Positions 53,919 to 61,991 of a stretch of DNA of 64,000 nucleotides are shown in pieces. Within the stretch, counting starts at the first letter, position 1; every line of letters starts with the position of its first letter. The stretch lies in contig NZ_VOBN01000028.1 in the NCBI RefSeq assembly GCF_008370045.1, forward strand, positions 1-64,000. Direction: 5' to 3'. The translations under genes and the position numbers were made by a program. The notes under the pieces are model-generated. The model was given only the letters and a program-made list of their open reading frames with translations, was not told the origin of the DNA and ran no database searches. Origin of the DNA: Pseudomonas sp. ANT_J12 (GTDB lineage Bacteria; Pseudomonadota; Gammaproteobacteria; Pseudomonadales; Pseudomonadaceae).

Positions 53919-55601
53919 ATGCGCATGAGCCTGAAGGCTAAAGTCCTGTCCCTTGCCGTTCTCCCGGTGTTGCTCTTTGCCCTCGTCATCAGCCTGACCA
54001 CGTTGTTCATCCTGCAGGAACAGGCGCGCAAGGAAGTCGAGGAAACCCGTCAGAACCTGCTCAAGGACGCCAAGGCGACCCTGCAAAGCTACGTCGCCGT
54101 GGCCATGACCGCGATCAAGCCCCTTTACGACGCCGCCGCCCCCGGCGATGACGCCGCGCGGGCGCAAGTGGTCAAGTTGCTGTCGAGCATCAGCTACGGC
54201 AAGGACGGCTACTTCTTCGGCTACGACTCCAACACCGTGCGCCTGTTCAAGGCCAACAGCCCCGAAGGCGTGGGCCAGAGCTTCAAGGACAACCGCGACC
54301 CGAACGGTGTCTACGTCAACCGCGACCTGGTGAAAGTCGCGAAGGACGGCACCCACTACCTGCAATACAGCTCGCCGCTGCCCGGCAACAGCCAGGTGCT
54401 GGTGCCCAAGCTCGGCTATACCGAATACCTGCCCAAGTGGGACATGGCGGTCGGCACCTCGGTCAATCTCGATGGCATTGAAGCCCAGGTGGCGCTGGTG
54501 CAGGCCAAGGTCACCGAACGGATGGAAGGCGTGGTGCTGAGCATCGTCGGGATTGCGGTCATCGTGTTGTTGGTGATCGCGGCGGCGGGGATGCTGCTGG
54601 CCAATGCGATTCTGCGGCCGCTGAACCTGATGAAAGCCAACCTCGACGACATCGCGGCGGGCGAGGGCGACCTGACCCGGCGCCTGACCATCACCAGCGA
54701 AGACGAGCTCGGGCAACTGGCCGGCTCGTTCAACCGCTTCGTCGACAAGATCCATGGCCTCGTGCGTCAAATCACCGAAATGACTTCGCAACTGACCGGG
54801 CTGGTGAATCAGGTGTCCGATCAAGCCCAGCGCTCGGATCAGGCGATGGAGCGTCAGCGTCACGAGACCGATCAAGTCGCCACGGCGATCAACGAAATGT
54901 CCGCCGCCGCCCAGGAAGTGGCCAAGAGCGCGCAAAACGCCGCCGTCGCTGCCCAGCAAACCGACGCTGAAGGCCAGGCCGCCAAGCGTGTGGTGGCCGG
55001 CAGCATCGTGAAGATTCATGCGTTGGTCGATGACATTCGCACCAGCGGCGTGTCCCTCGACAGCCTGCAAAAAGACGTGTCGTCGATTGTCAGCGTGCTC
55101 GGGGTGATCCGCTCGATTGCCGAGCAGACCAACCTGCTGGCCCTCAACGCCGCCATCGAAGCCGCCCGCGCCGGTGAGGCCGGGCGTGGTTTTGCGGTGG
55201 TGGCGGACGAAGTGCGGGCGCTGGCCAGTCGCACACAGATCAGTACCCAGGAAATCCAGGGCATGATCGATCGCTTGCAGGCGGGTACTCAGTCAGCCGT
55301 GGAAGCGATGCGCCGTTCCAGCGAGGCCGGTGACGGCACTTCGGCCCAGGCCAATGAGGCGGGGGCCTCCCTGGACACCATGGCGCAGTTGATCGGCACC
55401 ATCAACTCGATGAACGCCCAGATCGCCAGCGCCGCCGAAGAACAGACGGCCGTGGCGGAAGAGATCAACCGCAGCGTGCATCAGATCGCGGTGGCGGTGG
55501 ACAGCGTGGCGGATGAAACCCAGCTCGGCGCGCAGACCTCGCGCAGCCTGGCAGACCTGGGTCAACGGCTGGGTAAACTGGTCGGCCAGTTCCGGATCTG
55601 A
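53919..55601 (+). CDS. sCache methyl-accepting chemotaxis protein (CtpM-like)
   Basis: A 560-residue receptor. Helix 1 (about 10-30), a single-Cache domain (about 35-200) with YGKDGYFFGYDSN and LGYTEYLPKWDMAVGTSVNLD, helix 2 (about 207-230), HAMP, and a signalling domain with EQTNLLALNAAIEAARAGEAGRGFAVVADEV. The single Cache with that YxKDGYFF motif binds small carboxylates, and the P. aeruginosa counterpart PA2652 (CtpM) senses malate. Ligand inferred. Confidence 0.9.
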   Translation: MRMSLKAKVLSLAVLPVLLFALVISLTTLFILQEQARKEVEETRQNLLKDAKATLQSYVAVAMTAIKPLYDAAAPGDDAARAQVVKLLSSISYGKDGYFFGYDSNTVRLFKANSPEGVGQSFKDNRDPNGVYVNRDLVKVAKDGTHYLQYSSPLPGNSQVLVPKLGYTEYLPKWDMAVGTSVNLDGIEAQVALVQAKVTERMEGVVLSIVGIAVIVLLVIAAAGMLLANAILRPLNLMKANLDDIAAGEGDLTRRLTITSEDELGQLAGSFNRFVDKIHGLVRQITEMTSQLTGLVNQVSDQAQRSDQAMERQRHETDQVATAINEMSAAAQEVAKSAQNAAVAAQQTDAEGQAAKRVVAGSIVKIHALVDDIRTSGVSLDSLQKDVSSIVSVLGVIRSIAEQTNLLALNAAIEAARAGEAGRGFAVVADEVRALASRTQISTQEIQGMIDRLQAGTQSAVEAMRRSSEAGDGTSAQANEAGASLDTMAQLIGTINSMNAQIASAAEEQTAVAEEINRSVHQIAVAVDSVADETQLGAQTSRSLADLGQRLGKLVGQFRI

Positions 55602-55607
55602 ATCCCT

Positions 55608-55726
55608 CATCGCGGGCAAGCCATGCTCCTACAAGAGCAGATTGTGCGACCACCGACTGTAGGAGCAAAGCTTGCTCGCGAAGGCGTACTTGAGGGCGCC
55701 TTCGCCGGCAAGCCTGGCTCCTACAG
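55608..55726. repeat. Three REP units
   Basis: Units at 55609-55635, 55657-55686 and 55696-55726 alternate in orientation, giving one doublet plus an extra unit, each of a slightly different sequence. Confidence 0.85.
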
Positions 55727-55745
55727 AAAGCAATTTGCATTGTTG

Positions 55746-56681
55746 TCAGGGCCTGTCCCAATACGGCACCACCCCAAAACACTCCACATAAAAATCGATC
55801 ACCGTCCTGACCTTCACCGACAACCGGCGGCTCCCCGGCCACAGCACCGCAATCTGCTGCGGCTCAAGGCTGTTGGACACCTGATAGTCCTTCAGCACCG
55901 GCACCAGCGTCCCCGCACGCACCGCTTCGCCAATCAGCCACGACGGAAACATCACCAGCCCCAGCCCCTGTTCGGCGGCTTGGGTCAGGGTGTCGGCGTG
56001 GTTGCCGGTAATCGGACCTCGCACCGTGTAAGGCGTCCAGTCCTGCTGACCCTGACGAAAGAACCAGCGCTGCTGCCCGGTCACGCCTTTGTAGGCCAGG
56101 CATTGATGAGCGGCGAGGTCTTCGGGGTGTTGCGGGATGCCATGGCGTTCTAAATACGCGGGGCTGGCGGCCACTTGAAAGCGATGGGGTGCGAGGATCC
56201 GCGCCTGCATGCTCGAATCGTGCAACGGGCCGATGCGGAACAGCAGGTCAGCACCTTCCTGCAACGGGTCGACATAGCTGTCGGTCTGCTGGATATCCAG
56301 TTGCAGCTTCGGGTAACGCTCGCAGAGTTGCCCCAGCCACGGCGTCAGATGCCGCTGGCCAAACACCACGGGCGCATTGATCCGCACCAGGCCGCTGGGT
56401 TCGCTTTGCTGTTCCTGCAACGCCTGCTCGGCCTCTTCCAGTTGCACCAGCACCAGCCGCGCGTGATGGCCGAGCATCCGTCCGGCCTCCGTCGGCGTGA
56501 CCGCGCGGGTGTGGCGGTAAAGCAATTGCTGGTTCAGCGCCTGTTCCATCAACTGGATCTGCCGGGAAATCGAAGAGGGCGCCAGGCCTTCGCGGCGGGC
56601 GACTTCGGAAAAACTGCCGTGGTCGAGCACCGCGACAAATAGCCGAAGTGCCTTGAATCCCAGCTCGTTGAGGCCGTGCAT
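55746..56681 (-). CDS. LysR-family regulator
   Basis: A 311-residue LysR regulator of the CrgA/PP-type group. The N-terminal helix-turn-helix contains LRLFVAVLDHGSFSEVARREGLAPSSISRQIQLME, and the effector domain contains GLVRINAPVVFGQRHLTPWL. CAGGAATAACC precedes ATG 56681. The neighbouring divergent YdcZ-type pair could be its target, by position alone. Confidence 0.9.
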   Translation of the reverse strand: MHGLNELGFKALRLFVAVLDHGSFSEVARREGLAPSSISRQIQLMEQALNQQLLYRHTRAVTPTEAGRMLGHHARLVLVQLEEAEQALQEQQSEPSGLVRINAPVVFGQRHLTPWLGQLCERYPKLQLDIQQTDSYVDPLQEGADLLFRIGPLHDSSMQARILAPHRFQVAASPAYLERHGIPQHPEDLAAHQCLAYKGVTGQQRWFFRQGQQDWTPYTVRGPITGNHADTLTQAAEQGLGLVMFPSWLIGEAVRAGTLVPVLKDYQVSNSLEPQQIAVLWPGSRRLSVKVRTVIDFYVECFGVVPYWDRP

Positions 56682-56799
56682 GGTTATTCCTGCTGTGCGA
56701 GTTGCGCAAAAGTGTTGTCTGGATGCTCCCATTTATCGCAAAGGATCGCCAGCCGATAATGCGCGCCACTTCTAACGCCGCGGATCCTGTGGAAGTGAG

Positions 56800-56900
56800 C
56801 TTTTGTGTCGAGGGGGCTTGCCCCCGTTGGAGCGCGAAGCGGTCCTGAAAAAGCAGGCCTGCTGCGCAGTCCAACGGGGGCAAGCCCCCTCGCCACAAAA
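56800..56900. repeat. GC-rich REP-like element
   Basis: Arms 56806-56830 and 56871-56896 of the GCGAGGGGGCTTGCCCCCGTTGG family, with the shared CTGCTGCGCAG bases in the loop. It lies just upstream of a YdcZ-type gene whose frame runs open through it. Confidence 0.85.
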
Positions 56901-56951
56901 GCCCGTTCCCACATGGACCGCGTCTTAACTGAAAACTCGCAGGTTTTTCTT

Positions 56952-57446
56952 ATGCAATCTTCTTCAATCGATGACATCGGCGTTGCTACAGCGCCAACCA
57001 CCAAACCCGGGTTGCGCCTGTTGCTGCTGCCGCTGGTCATCCTGGCCGGCATGGGCCTGTCCGTGGAGGCCGGTTTGCTCGGGCCGCTCGGGGTTCAGGT
57101 CGGGCACCTGTGGGCAACCCTGAGCATTTTCGGCGTCGGCTCGGCGATTCTGTTTCTGCTGTTGTTGTTCAGCGGCCCGCAGCAAGGGCCGGCGCTGAGT
57201 GAATTGCCGCGCTGGCAGTTGATCGGCGGTTTTCTCGGGCCGATCTACGTGGTGGTGCTGACCCTGGCCACGCCCTCTATCGGCATCGCCATGACCATGA
57301 TCGCGATCCTCTCCGGCCAGGTCGGTAAAAGCGTGCTCATCGACCACTTCGGCTGGTTCGGTGCGACACGCAAAAAGGTCAACGGTGAACGCTGGCTCGC
57401 TTTGCTGCTGATCGTCGCGGCACTCGTTTTGATCGCAAGGGGTTGA
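56952..57446 (+). CDS. YdcZ/DUF606-type DMT half-transporter 1
   Basis: A 164-residue membrane protein with five helices and a short N-terminal tail. LRLLLLPLVILAGMGLSVEAGLLGPLG and GGFLGPIYVVVLTLATPSIGIAMTMIAILSGQVGKSVLIDHFGWFG are typical of the DMT superfamily YdcZ group. The open frame to 56805 runs through a repeat and is not used. The start is at 57449 for its partner, so the two genes overlap or abut (stop at 57446). Substrate unknown. Confidence 0.88.
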   Translation: MQSSSIDDIGVATAPTTKPGLRLLLLPLVILAGMGLSVEAGLLGPLGVQVGHLWATLSIFGVGSAILFLLLLFSGPQQGPALSELPRWQLIGGFLGPIYVVVLTLATPSIGIAMTMIAILSGQVGKSVLIDHFGWFGATRKKVNGERWLALLLIVAALVLIARG

Positions 57447-57448
57447 TG

Positions 57449-57901
57449 ATGAATCTGATTATTTTGTTGGCGGTGGTCGTGGCAGCTGGCGCGGTGTTGA
57501 GTGTCCAGGCGGCGATCAACGGGCGCCTGGGGGAAACCGTCGGCGTGTTGCGCAGCAGTTTGCTGACCTTTGTGGTCGGCGCGATTGTCACCGGGTTGCT
57601 GATCCTGTTTTTCGAACCGGCCCATGCCGTGAGCCTGCTGGACGTGCCGAAATGGCAGCTCAGCGGCGCGCTGTTCGGCGTGGTGTACATGATGGTCATG
57701 GTCGGCGCGGTGCCGCGAGTCGGGACGGCGGTGGCGACCGTGGCGGTGATCGTCGGGCAACTGGGCATGGGCATGCTGATCGATAACTTCGGCTGGCTCG
57801 GCAACCCGGCGATTGAGTTGTCCGGCAGCCGGGTCCTGGCGATGGTGTGCCTGGCGTTGGCGTTGGTGTTCATGTATCGCAGCAGCACTCGCCAGGCATA
57901 A
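57449..57901 (+). CDS. YdcZ/DUF606-type DMT half-transporter 2
   Basis: A 150-residue membrane protein with five helices. MVMVGAVPRVGTAVATVAVIVGQLGMGMLIDNFGWLG repeats the pattern of gene 1. AAGGGG at 57437-57442 lies inside the end of gene 1, with ATG 57446 or 57449. The two half-length proteins probably pair as one transporter with opposite topologies. Confidence 0.88.
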   Translation: MNLIILLAVVVAAGAVLSVQAAINGRLGETVGVLRSSLLTFVVGAIVTGLLILFFEPAHAVSLLDVPKWQLSGALFGVVYMMVMVGAVPRVGTAVATVAVIVGQLGMGMLIDNFGWLGNPAIELSGSRVLAMVCLALALVFMYRSSTRQA

Positions 57902-57977
57902 CGGCGGTCAACTCCTACACTGGTTAATACGGTGCGGCCCCGTCGCACTGGACGACCACAACCCTGGAGTCCGTCCC

Positions 57978-58142
57978 ATGATCGACAGCGAAAGTACCTG
58001 CGACTGCCCCAAATGCTCCTGCAAACTGGGCCAACATCCCATTGCGCGCCACGGCAAGCACTACTGCTGCGAAGCCTGCGCCAAGCACCATGCCGGCGGT
58101 GAAGAGTGCGCCGGCAAGGGCTGCAAATGCGCCCACGGCTGA
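57978..58142 (+). CDS. Bacterial metallothionein
   Basis: A 54-residue cysteine-rich protein with nine cysteines (CDCPKCSC, CCEAC, CAGKGCKC) and histidines (HYCCEACAKHH), matching the SmtA/BmtA family that binds zinc, cadmium or copper. TGGAGTCCGTCCC precedes ATG 57978. The frame open upstream to 57813 runs through the transporter gene and is not real. The protein lacks the long C-terminal tail that some Pseudomonas metallothioneins have. Confidence 0.93.
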   Translation: MIDSESTCDCPKCSCKLGQHPIARHGKHYCCEACAKHHAGGEECAGKGCKCAHG

Positions 58143-58154
58143 CGCTTCGTCGCA

Positions 58155-58186
58155 AAAAAAATGGAGCCTCTGGGCTCCATTTTTTG
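58155..58186. terminator. Terminator between metallothionein and DUF6555 genes
   Basis: ATGGAGCC (58161-58168) and GGCTCCAT (58173-58180) pair around a TCTG loop; A7 precedes and T6 follows, so it works both ways. Confidence 0.92.
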
Positions 58187-58217
58187 CTTCAGACGTTCCT
58201 TGTCCTCCCTATGAAAA

Positions 58218-58445
58218 TTAGCTCGCCGGTCGCCACTTGACGTTCTCGACGCCAAATTTCTCCGCCAGCGGTTTGCTGGTTTTTTGTACTTTTTCACGAC
58301 CGAATCGTGGTATTCGCCCGACCCCGGCGTCGCAACTTGCCCAATGCCAAGCCTCCGCGTTGTCCATCTTGTCCTGGCGGATAATGAAAGACTTGGGGAC
58401 GCCATGAAGGGTGTATTCAATGACGAAGAGTTTTGCGTTGTTCAT
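58218..58445 (-). CDS. DUF6555-like small protein
   Basis: A 75-residue soluble protein, MNNAKLFVIEYTLHGVPKSF at the start and DNAEAWHWASCDAGVGRIPR in the middle. I recall the family as DUF6555, found in Pseudomonas. GGGAGGAA lies 12 bases before the ATG. No function known. Confidence 0.8.
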   Translation of the reverse strand: MNNAKLFVIEYTLHGVPKSFIIRQDKMDNAEAWHWASCDAGVGRIPRFGREKVQKTSKPLAEKFGVENVKWRPAS

Positions 58446-58590
58446 AAAGCCCGTATTCCTCCCTGTGGTAATAGAGGGATCGCAGGCGGCGCGGAAAATT
58501 CACTCGGATTGTCAGACGGCGGTGTCACTGGCGGCGCGCCAGACGCCTCGTTACCATGGCGACTTCCGCCAACCCCAATGAACGCTGCCC

Positions 58591-59361
58591 ATGGCCCTCG
58601 CCGCACCGCCTGACCTGACTGACACCGATGTGCCCGTGCAACCGCTGGCGCGGACCTACCCGCGCGGCTTGTTCATTGAGCCCCATGAGCATGTCTGGGG
58701 CCAGTTGTTGTATGCGATGAGCGGGGTGATGTGGGTCGAAACGCCGCACGAAGCCCTGGTGGTTCCGCCGCAACGGGCGGTGTGGCTGCCGCCGGGCGTG
58801 CCCCACGGGATTCGGGTGGTGTCGGACTTGCAGATGCGCAACATCTACCTGCGACCGACGCTGGCGGCGACCCTGGATGACAGCGTGCAGGTGATCGAGG
58901 TCGGCGGGCTGCTGCGTGAGTTGATTATCGGGCTGGTGGAGCAGGGCGACGACGGTGCGCCTGAATACTACGAGGCGCTGGTCGGCCTGGCCCTGCTGGA
59001 ACTCAAGCGGGCCAAACGCTCGCTGTTGAAAATCCCGTTGCCGGACGATTCTGATCGACGTTTGTTGAACCTGTGCCAGGCGGTCATGGCCGCGCCGTCC
59101 CTGGACATCGCGTTCGAACAACACGCCGAAAACACCGGGGCCAGCGTGCGCACCCTGGCGCGACTGTTCAAGGACGGCTTGGGCATGGGCTTCGCCGAAT
59201 GGCGGCGCCAGGTGCAATTGGCGACGGCGGTGGCCGAGTTGATCCAGGGGGTGTCGATCAGTGCCATCGCCCGGAAACTGGGGTACTCGCCGAGCAGCTT
59301 TAGCGACATGTTCCGCCGGGAACTGGGCGTTGCGCCTTCGCAATTCAACGCGAATCGTTAA
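58591..59361 (+). CDS. AraC-family regulator with cupin domain
   Basis: A 256-residue regulator. The N-terminal cupin (about 20-100) has EPHEHVWGQLLYAMSGVMWVET and VPPQRAVWLPPGVPHGI. The C-terminal AraC domain (about 160-256) has SVRTLARLFKDGLGMGFAEWRRQVQLATAVAEL and SISAIARKLGYSPSSFSDMFRRELG. It resembles NimR-type regulators of efflux. No target gene adjoins in the same direction. Confidence 0.9.
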   Translation: MALAAPPDLTDTDVPVQPLARTYPRGLFIEPHEHVWGQLLYAMSGVMWVETPHEALVVPPQRAVWLPPGVPHGIRVVSDLQMRNIYLRPTLAATLDDSVQVIEVGGLLRELIIGLVEQGDDGAPEYYEALVGLALLELKRAKRSLLKIPLPDDSDRRLLNLCQAVMAAPSLDIAFEQHAENTGASVRTLARLFKDGLGMGFAEWRRQVQLATAVAELIQGVSISAIARKLGYSPSSFSDMFRRELGVAPSQFNANR

Positions 59362-59374
59362 GACGAACCCTGAC

Positions 59375-59499
59375 CCTGTAGGAGCGAGCGGTGCGACGAT
59401 TCGACTTGCCCGCGAAGGCGACGGCACATTCAATATTGATGTGACTGACACACCGCCTTCGCGGGCAAGTCGAATCGTCGCACCGCTCGCTCCTACAGG
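59375..59499. repeat. Large REP doublet, long-arm variant
   Basis: Arms of 46 bases (59375-59420 and 59454-59499) are perfect complements. They carry the insertion GGTGCGACGATTCGACTT within the REP core. The spacer matches that at 53744-53833. Confidence 0.9.
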
Positions 59500-59607
59500 T
59501 AGGGTGGTGTTTGCGGGTCTTTGGCCGATATTCAGAAGCCCTTGGCCGATTGGTTTCGCAGCCTTTCCCTAGACTCTGCACATACCCCCTGTGTCACGGA
59601 GTCTGTC

Positions 59608-59781
59608 ATGAACTACCTCATCTCACTGGCCATCGGCCTGGGCGTCGGTCTGCTCTACGGCGCGCTGGATTTTCGCTCGCCGGCACCCCCGGCCATCGCG
59701 CTGGTCGGGCTGCTGGGCATGCTCGCCGGCGAGCAGTTGTGGCCCATGGGCCGGCAGTTGATCGCCGGCTGGTTCGCTTGA
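59608..59781 (+). CDS. XapX-domain (DUF1427) small membrane protein
   Basis: A 57-residue protein with two hydrophobic segments (about 4-20 and 29-45), MNYLISLAIGLGVGLLYGALDFRSPAPPAIALVGLLGMLAGEQL at the start. XapX family; function unknown. GGAGTCTGTC precedes the ATG. It lies 31 bases before the MDR gene in the same direction, so they may be cotranscribed. Confidence 0.88.
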   Translation: MNYLISLAIGLGVGLLYGALDFRSPAPPAIALVGLLGMLAGEQLWPMGRQLIAGWFA

Positions 59782-59812
59782 AACCCTTCAACCCTTCAAT
59801 GGACGTGTCCCC

Positions 59813-60769
59813 ATGAAAGCTTTGCAATTCGACAAAACCGGCGACCTCTCGGCCCTGCGCTACGTCGAGGTCCCCACCCCCGTGGCCGGCGATGGTGAAG
59901 TGCTGGTGCAGATCAAGGCTGCCGGCCTGAACCCCAGCGATGTGAAGAACGTGCTCGGGCGTTTTCCCTACACCACGTTGCCACGGATTCCCGGTCGGGA
60001 TTTCGCCGGGGTGGTGGTGCAAGGCCCGCAGGCATTGATCGGCCAGGAAGTCTGGGGCACCGGGCGTGAGCTGGGCTTTTTCGCCGACGGCTCCCATGCG
60101 CAATTCGTCAAGTTGCCGGCCAACGGCGTGGCACTGAAACCGACGCACCTGAGTTTCGCCCAGGCCGCCAGCCTCGGCGTGCCCTACACCACGGCGTGGG
60201 ATGCACTGGAACGCAGCCTGGTGACGTCCGGTACGCGCTTGCTGGTGATCGGTGGCGGGGCGGTGGGCAGTGCGGCGCTGGCGCTGGCCAAGGTGCGCGG
60301 TGCACAAGTGCTGGCGGCGGCGCGGCGGGTCGAGCAGGTCAAGGAGTTGCAGGCCCAGGGTTATCAGACCCTGCAACTGGACAAGCCCGAAGACCTCGGC
60401 GCCCAGGTGAATGCCGTGTATGCCGGCGGCGCCGATGTGATCTTCGACACCACCGGTTTCTGGCTGCCGGCCTCGGTTGCGGCACTGGCGCCGTTCGGCC
60501 GCATTGCGATCATCGCCGCGCCGGTGGACGGTCACGTGCAATTGCCGGCGCTGGCGTTGTATCGCAAGGGCGGTTCGGTGGTGGGGATCAATTCACTGCT
60601 GTACGGCGTTCAAGCCTGTGCCGCGATGCTGGATCAGTTTGGCCAGTTCTTCGATCAGGATCTGTTGCCGTTGCCCCAGGGGTTGGTTGAGTCGCCGTTG
60701 GCGCAGGGATTGGAGCGTTATGCCGAGGTGAATGCGGGCGGTGGCGACAAGGTGATTTTGTTGCCATAG
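59813..60769 (+). CDS. MDR zinc-independent alcohol dehydrogenase/quinone oxidoreductase
   Basis: A 318-residue medium-chain reductase. The N-terminal GroES-like part has VLVQIKAAGLNPSDVKNVLG and RIPGRDFAGVVV. The Rossmann part has LLVIGGGAVGSAALALAKVRGAQVLAAAR. Zinc ligands of true alcohol dehydrogenases are missing, so it belongs with NADPH:quinone reductases. Substrate unknown. Confidence 0.9.
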   Translation: MKALQFDKTGDLSALRYVEVPTPVAGDGEVLVQIKAAGLNPSDVKNVLGRFPYTTLPRIPGRDFAGVVVQGPQALIGQEVWGTGRELGFFADGSHAQFVKLPANGVALKPTHLSFAQAASLGVPYTTAWDALERSLVTSGTRLLVIGGGAVGSAALALAKVRGAQVLAAARRVEQVKELQAQGYQTLQLDKPEDLGAQVNAVYAGGADVIFDTTGFWLPASVAALAPFGRIAIIAAPVDGHVQLPALALYRKGGSVVGINSLLYGVQACAAMLDQFGQFFDQDLLPLPQGLVESPLAQGLERYAEVNAGGGDKVILLP

Positions 60770-60793
60770 CCGATAGATGTGTTGAATGGTCTG

Positions 60794-60868
60794 GCGCCTT
60801 CGCGGGCAAGCCTCGCGCCTACAGGGATCACGTAACCCATGTAGGAGCGAGGCTTGCCCGCGAAGGCG
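60794..60868. repeat. REPIN after the MDR gene
   Basis: Inverted REP units at 60794-60824 and 60840-60868 with a short spacer. The left unit has one substitution (CGCGCC for CGCTCC). Confidence 0.85.
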
Positions 60869-60870
60869 TC

Positions 60871-60904
60871 CTCAAGCCGGACTCAAGCCGGACTCAAGCC
60901 TCAG
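60871..60904. repeat. Tandem 11-base repeat at the end of a gene
   Basis: CTCAAGCCGGA occurs twice and CTCAAGCC a third time. The last unit contains the stop codon of the NUP-like gene, so the repeat begins at a REP border and enters the coding end. Confidence 0.7.
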
Positions 60905-61928
60905 GCACCCCTTTCTCCCAAGCCGACCAATTCTTCAAAATCTCCTGCACCAACGGATTCCCGGTGCGATAGAGATTCTCCAGCGCCGGCACAAACCCGC
61001 CCTGGTCCGCGTACTTGAGCAAGTTATCCACTTCACTCTGCCCCGGCGCCGGGCGGTCGAAGTCGGAACCGGCGCGCACCACCGCCAGGCGCTGCACATC
61101 CACCAACCCCTCACGGCTGGCCCGCAGCAGGGCTTCGTAGGTGGAATTGTCTTCCTGCTGGGTCGTGCAGTACTCGCCTTTGTTATCCGTCAGCAGCTTG
61201 GTCCAGACCTCGGCGCGCTCGCTCAAACGCGTGCCGGAGAACCAGGTATTGCCCGCCGCGGTATCGCACTTCGTGACTACCGGCGCCAGATTGGCCGGGG
61301 CCGACGGGTACTTCAAACGCCACGCCGCCGACTCCTTGCTCTCCGCCAGCTCGACTTTATGAGACAGGGCAAACGCCTTGGCCTGCAACTTCGGATTGAG
61401 CTCGAAGACTTCGGTCTTGTAGTCCAGCGGCGGTTTTTCGTTCGGGCCCTTGGTGTTGATGCCGATGTAACCGGTCGGCCAGTCTTTTGGCGCATCCCGG
61501 GAATCGATCTCCCACTGGGTGCCGAACTCCACCAGGTAATGCGCCCACGCGGCGGTACCGATGGTCCCGTGCTTGGGGCTGATGCCGGCAATCCCGGCGA
61601 TCAGGAAGTAGCTTTTGCGCAGGTCGAATTTCGAAGACAGCGCCAGGGCCAACGTCGATGCCGCGGCGTTGGTCTGGCCCATGCCGGTAACCATCAGGCA
61701 CACCTGCTGCGCGTTGCAGCGAATCGTCGGGTACTCGGCGGACAGCCCCGGCACGCGGATTTCCTGCTTGAGTTCCAGGCGCTCGATCCAGTGCTGCGCC
61801 TCGGGGGCGAACATGGTGATCAGCATCACTTTCGGCTGGATCGGTGCTTCGGCGGCCCAAACGGCAGAAGAAAGCAGGGTGCCGCAGGCCAAGCCAACGG
61901 ACAGGGAAAGACGAGTAATTGCGTGCAT
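60894..61928 (-). CDS. Purine nucleoside permease (NUP)-like exported protein
   Basis: A 344-residue protein with a signal peptide (to about residue 25, SSAVWAA). KVMLITMFAPEAQHWIERLEL, LMVTGMGQTNAAASTLAL and YFLIAGIAGISPKHGTIG are typical of the NUP family, which has a nucleoside-phosphorylase-like fold. It probably hydrolyses or binds nucleosides in the periplasm. It follows the Tsx-like channel gene by 63 bases, so the two form a nucleoside uptake pair. TGGAGA precedes ATG 61928. Confidence 0.9.
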   Translation of the reverse strand: MHAITRLSLSVGLACGTLLSSAVWAAEAPIQPKVMLITMFAPEAQHWIERLELKQEIRVPGLSAEYPTIRCNAQQVCLMVTGMGQTNAAASTLALALSSKFDLRKSYFLIAGIAGISPKHGTIGTAAWAHYLVEFGTQWEIDSRDAPKDWPTGYIGINTKGPNEKPPLDYKTEVFELNPKLQAKAFALSHKVELAESKESAAWRLKYPSAPANLAPVVTKCDTAAGNTWFSGTRLSERAEVWTKLLTDNKGEYCTTQQEDNSTYEALLRASREGLVDVQRLAVVRAGSDFDRPAPGQSEVDNLLKYADQGGFVPALENLYRTGNPLVQEILKNWSAWEKGVPEA

Positions 61929-61961
61929 AAAAAATCTCCATGACTGAACGCATGACAAACC

Positions 61962-61991
61962 GCTTGCAGCTTGTCGCTTGAAACTTGCCGC
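61962..61991. repeat. Short CTTGCAGCTTG-family stretch
   Basis: GCTTGCAGCTTGTCGCTTG and GAAACTTGCCGCTT, the third copy of the family seen at 40886 and 52240, here in the gap between the NUP-like and Tsx-like genes. Confidence 0.5.
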
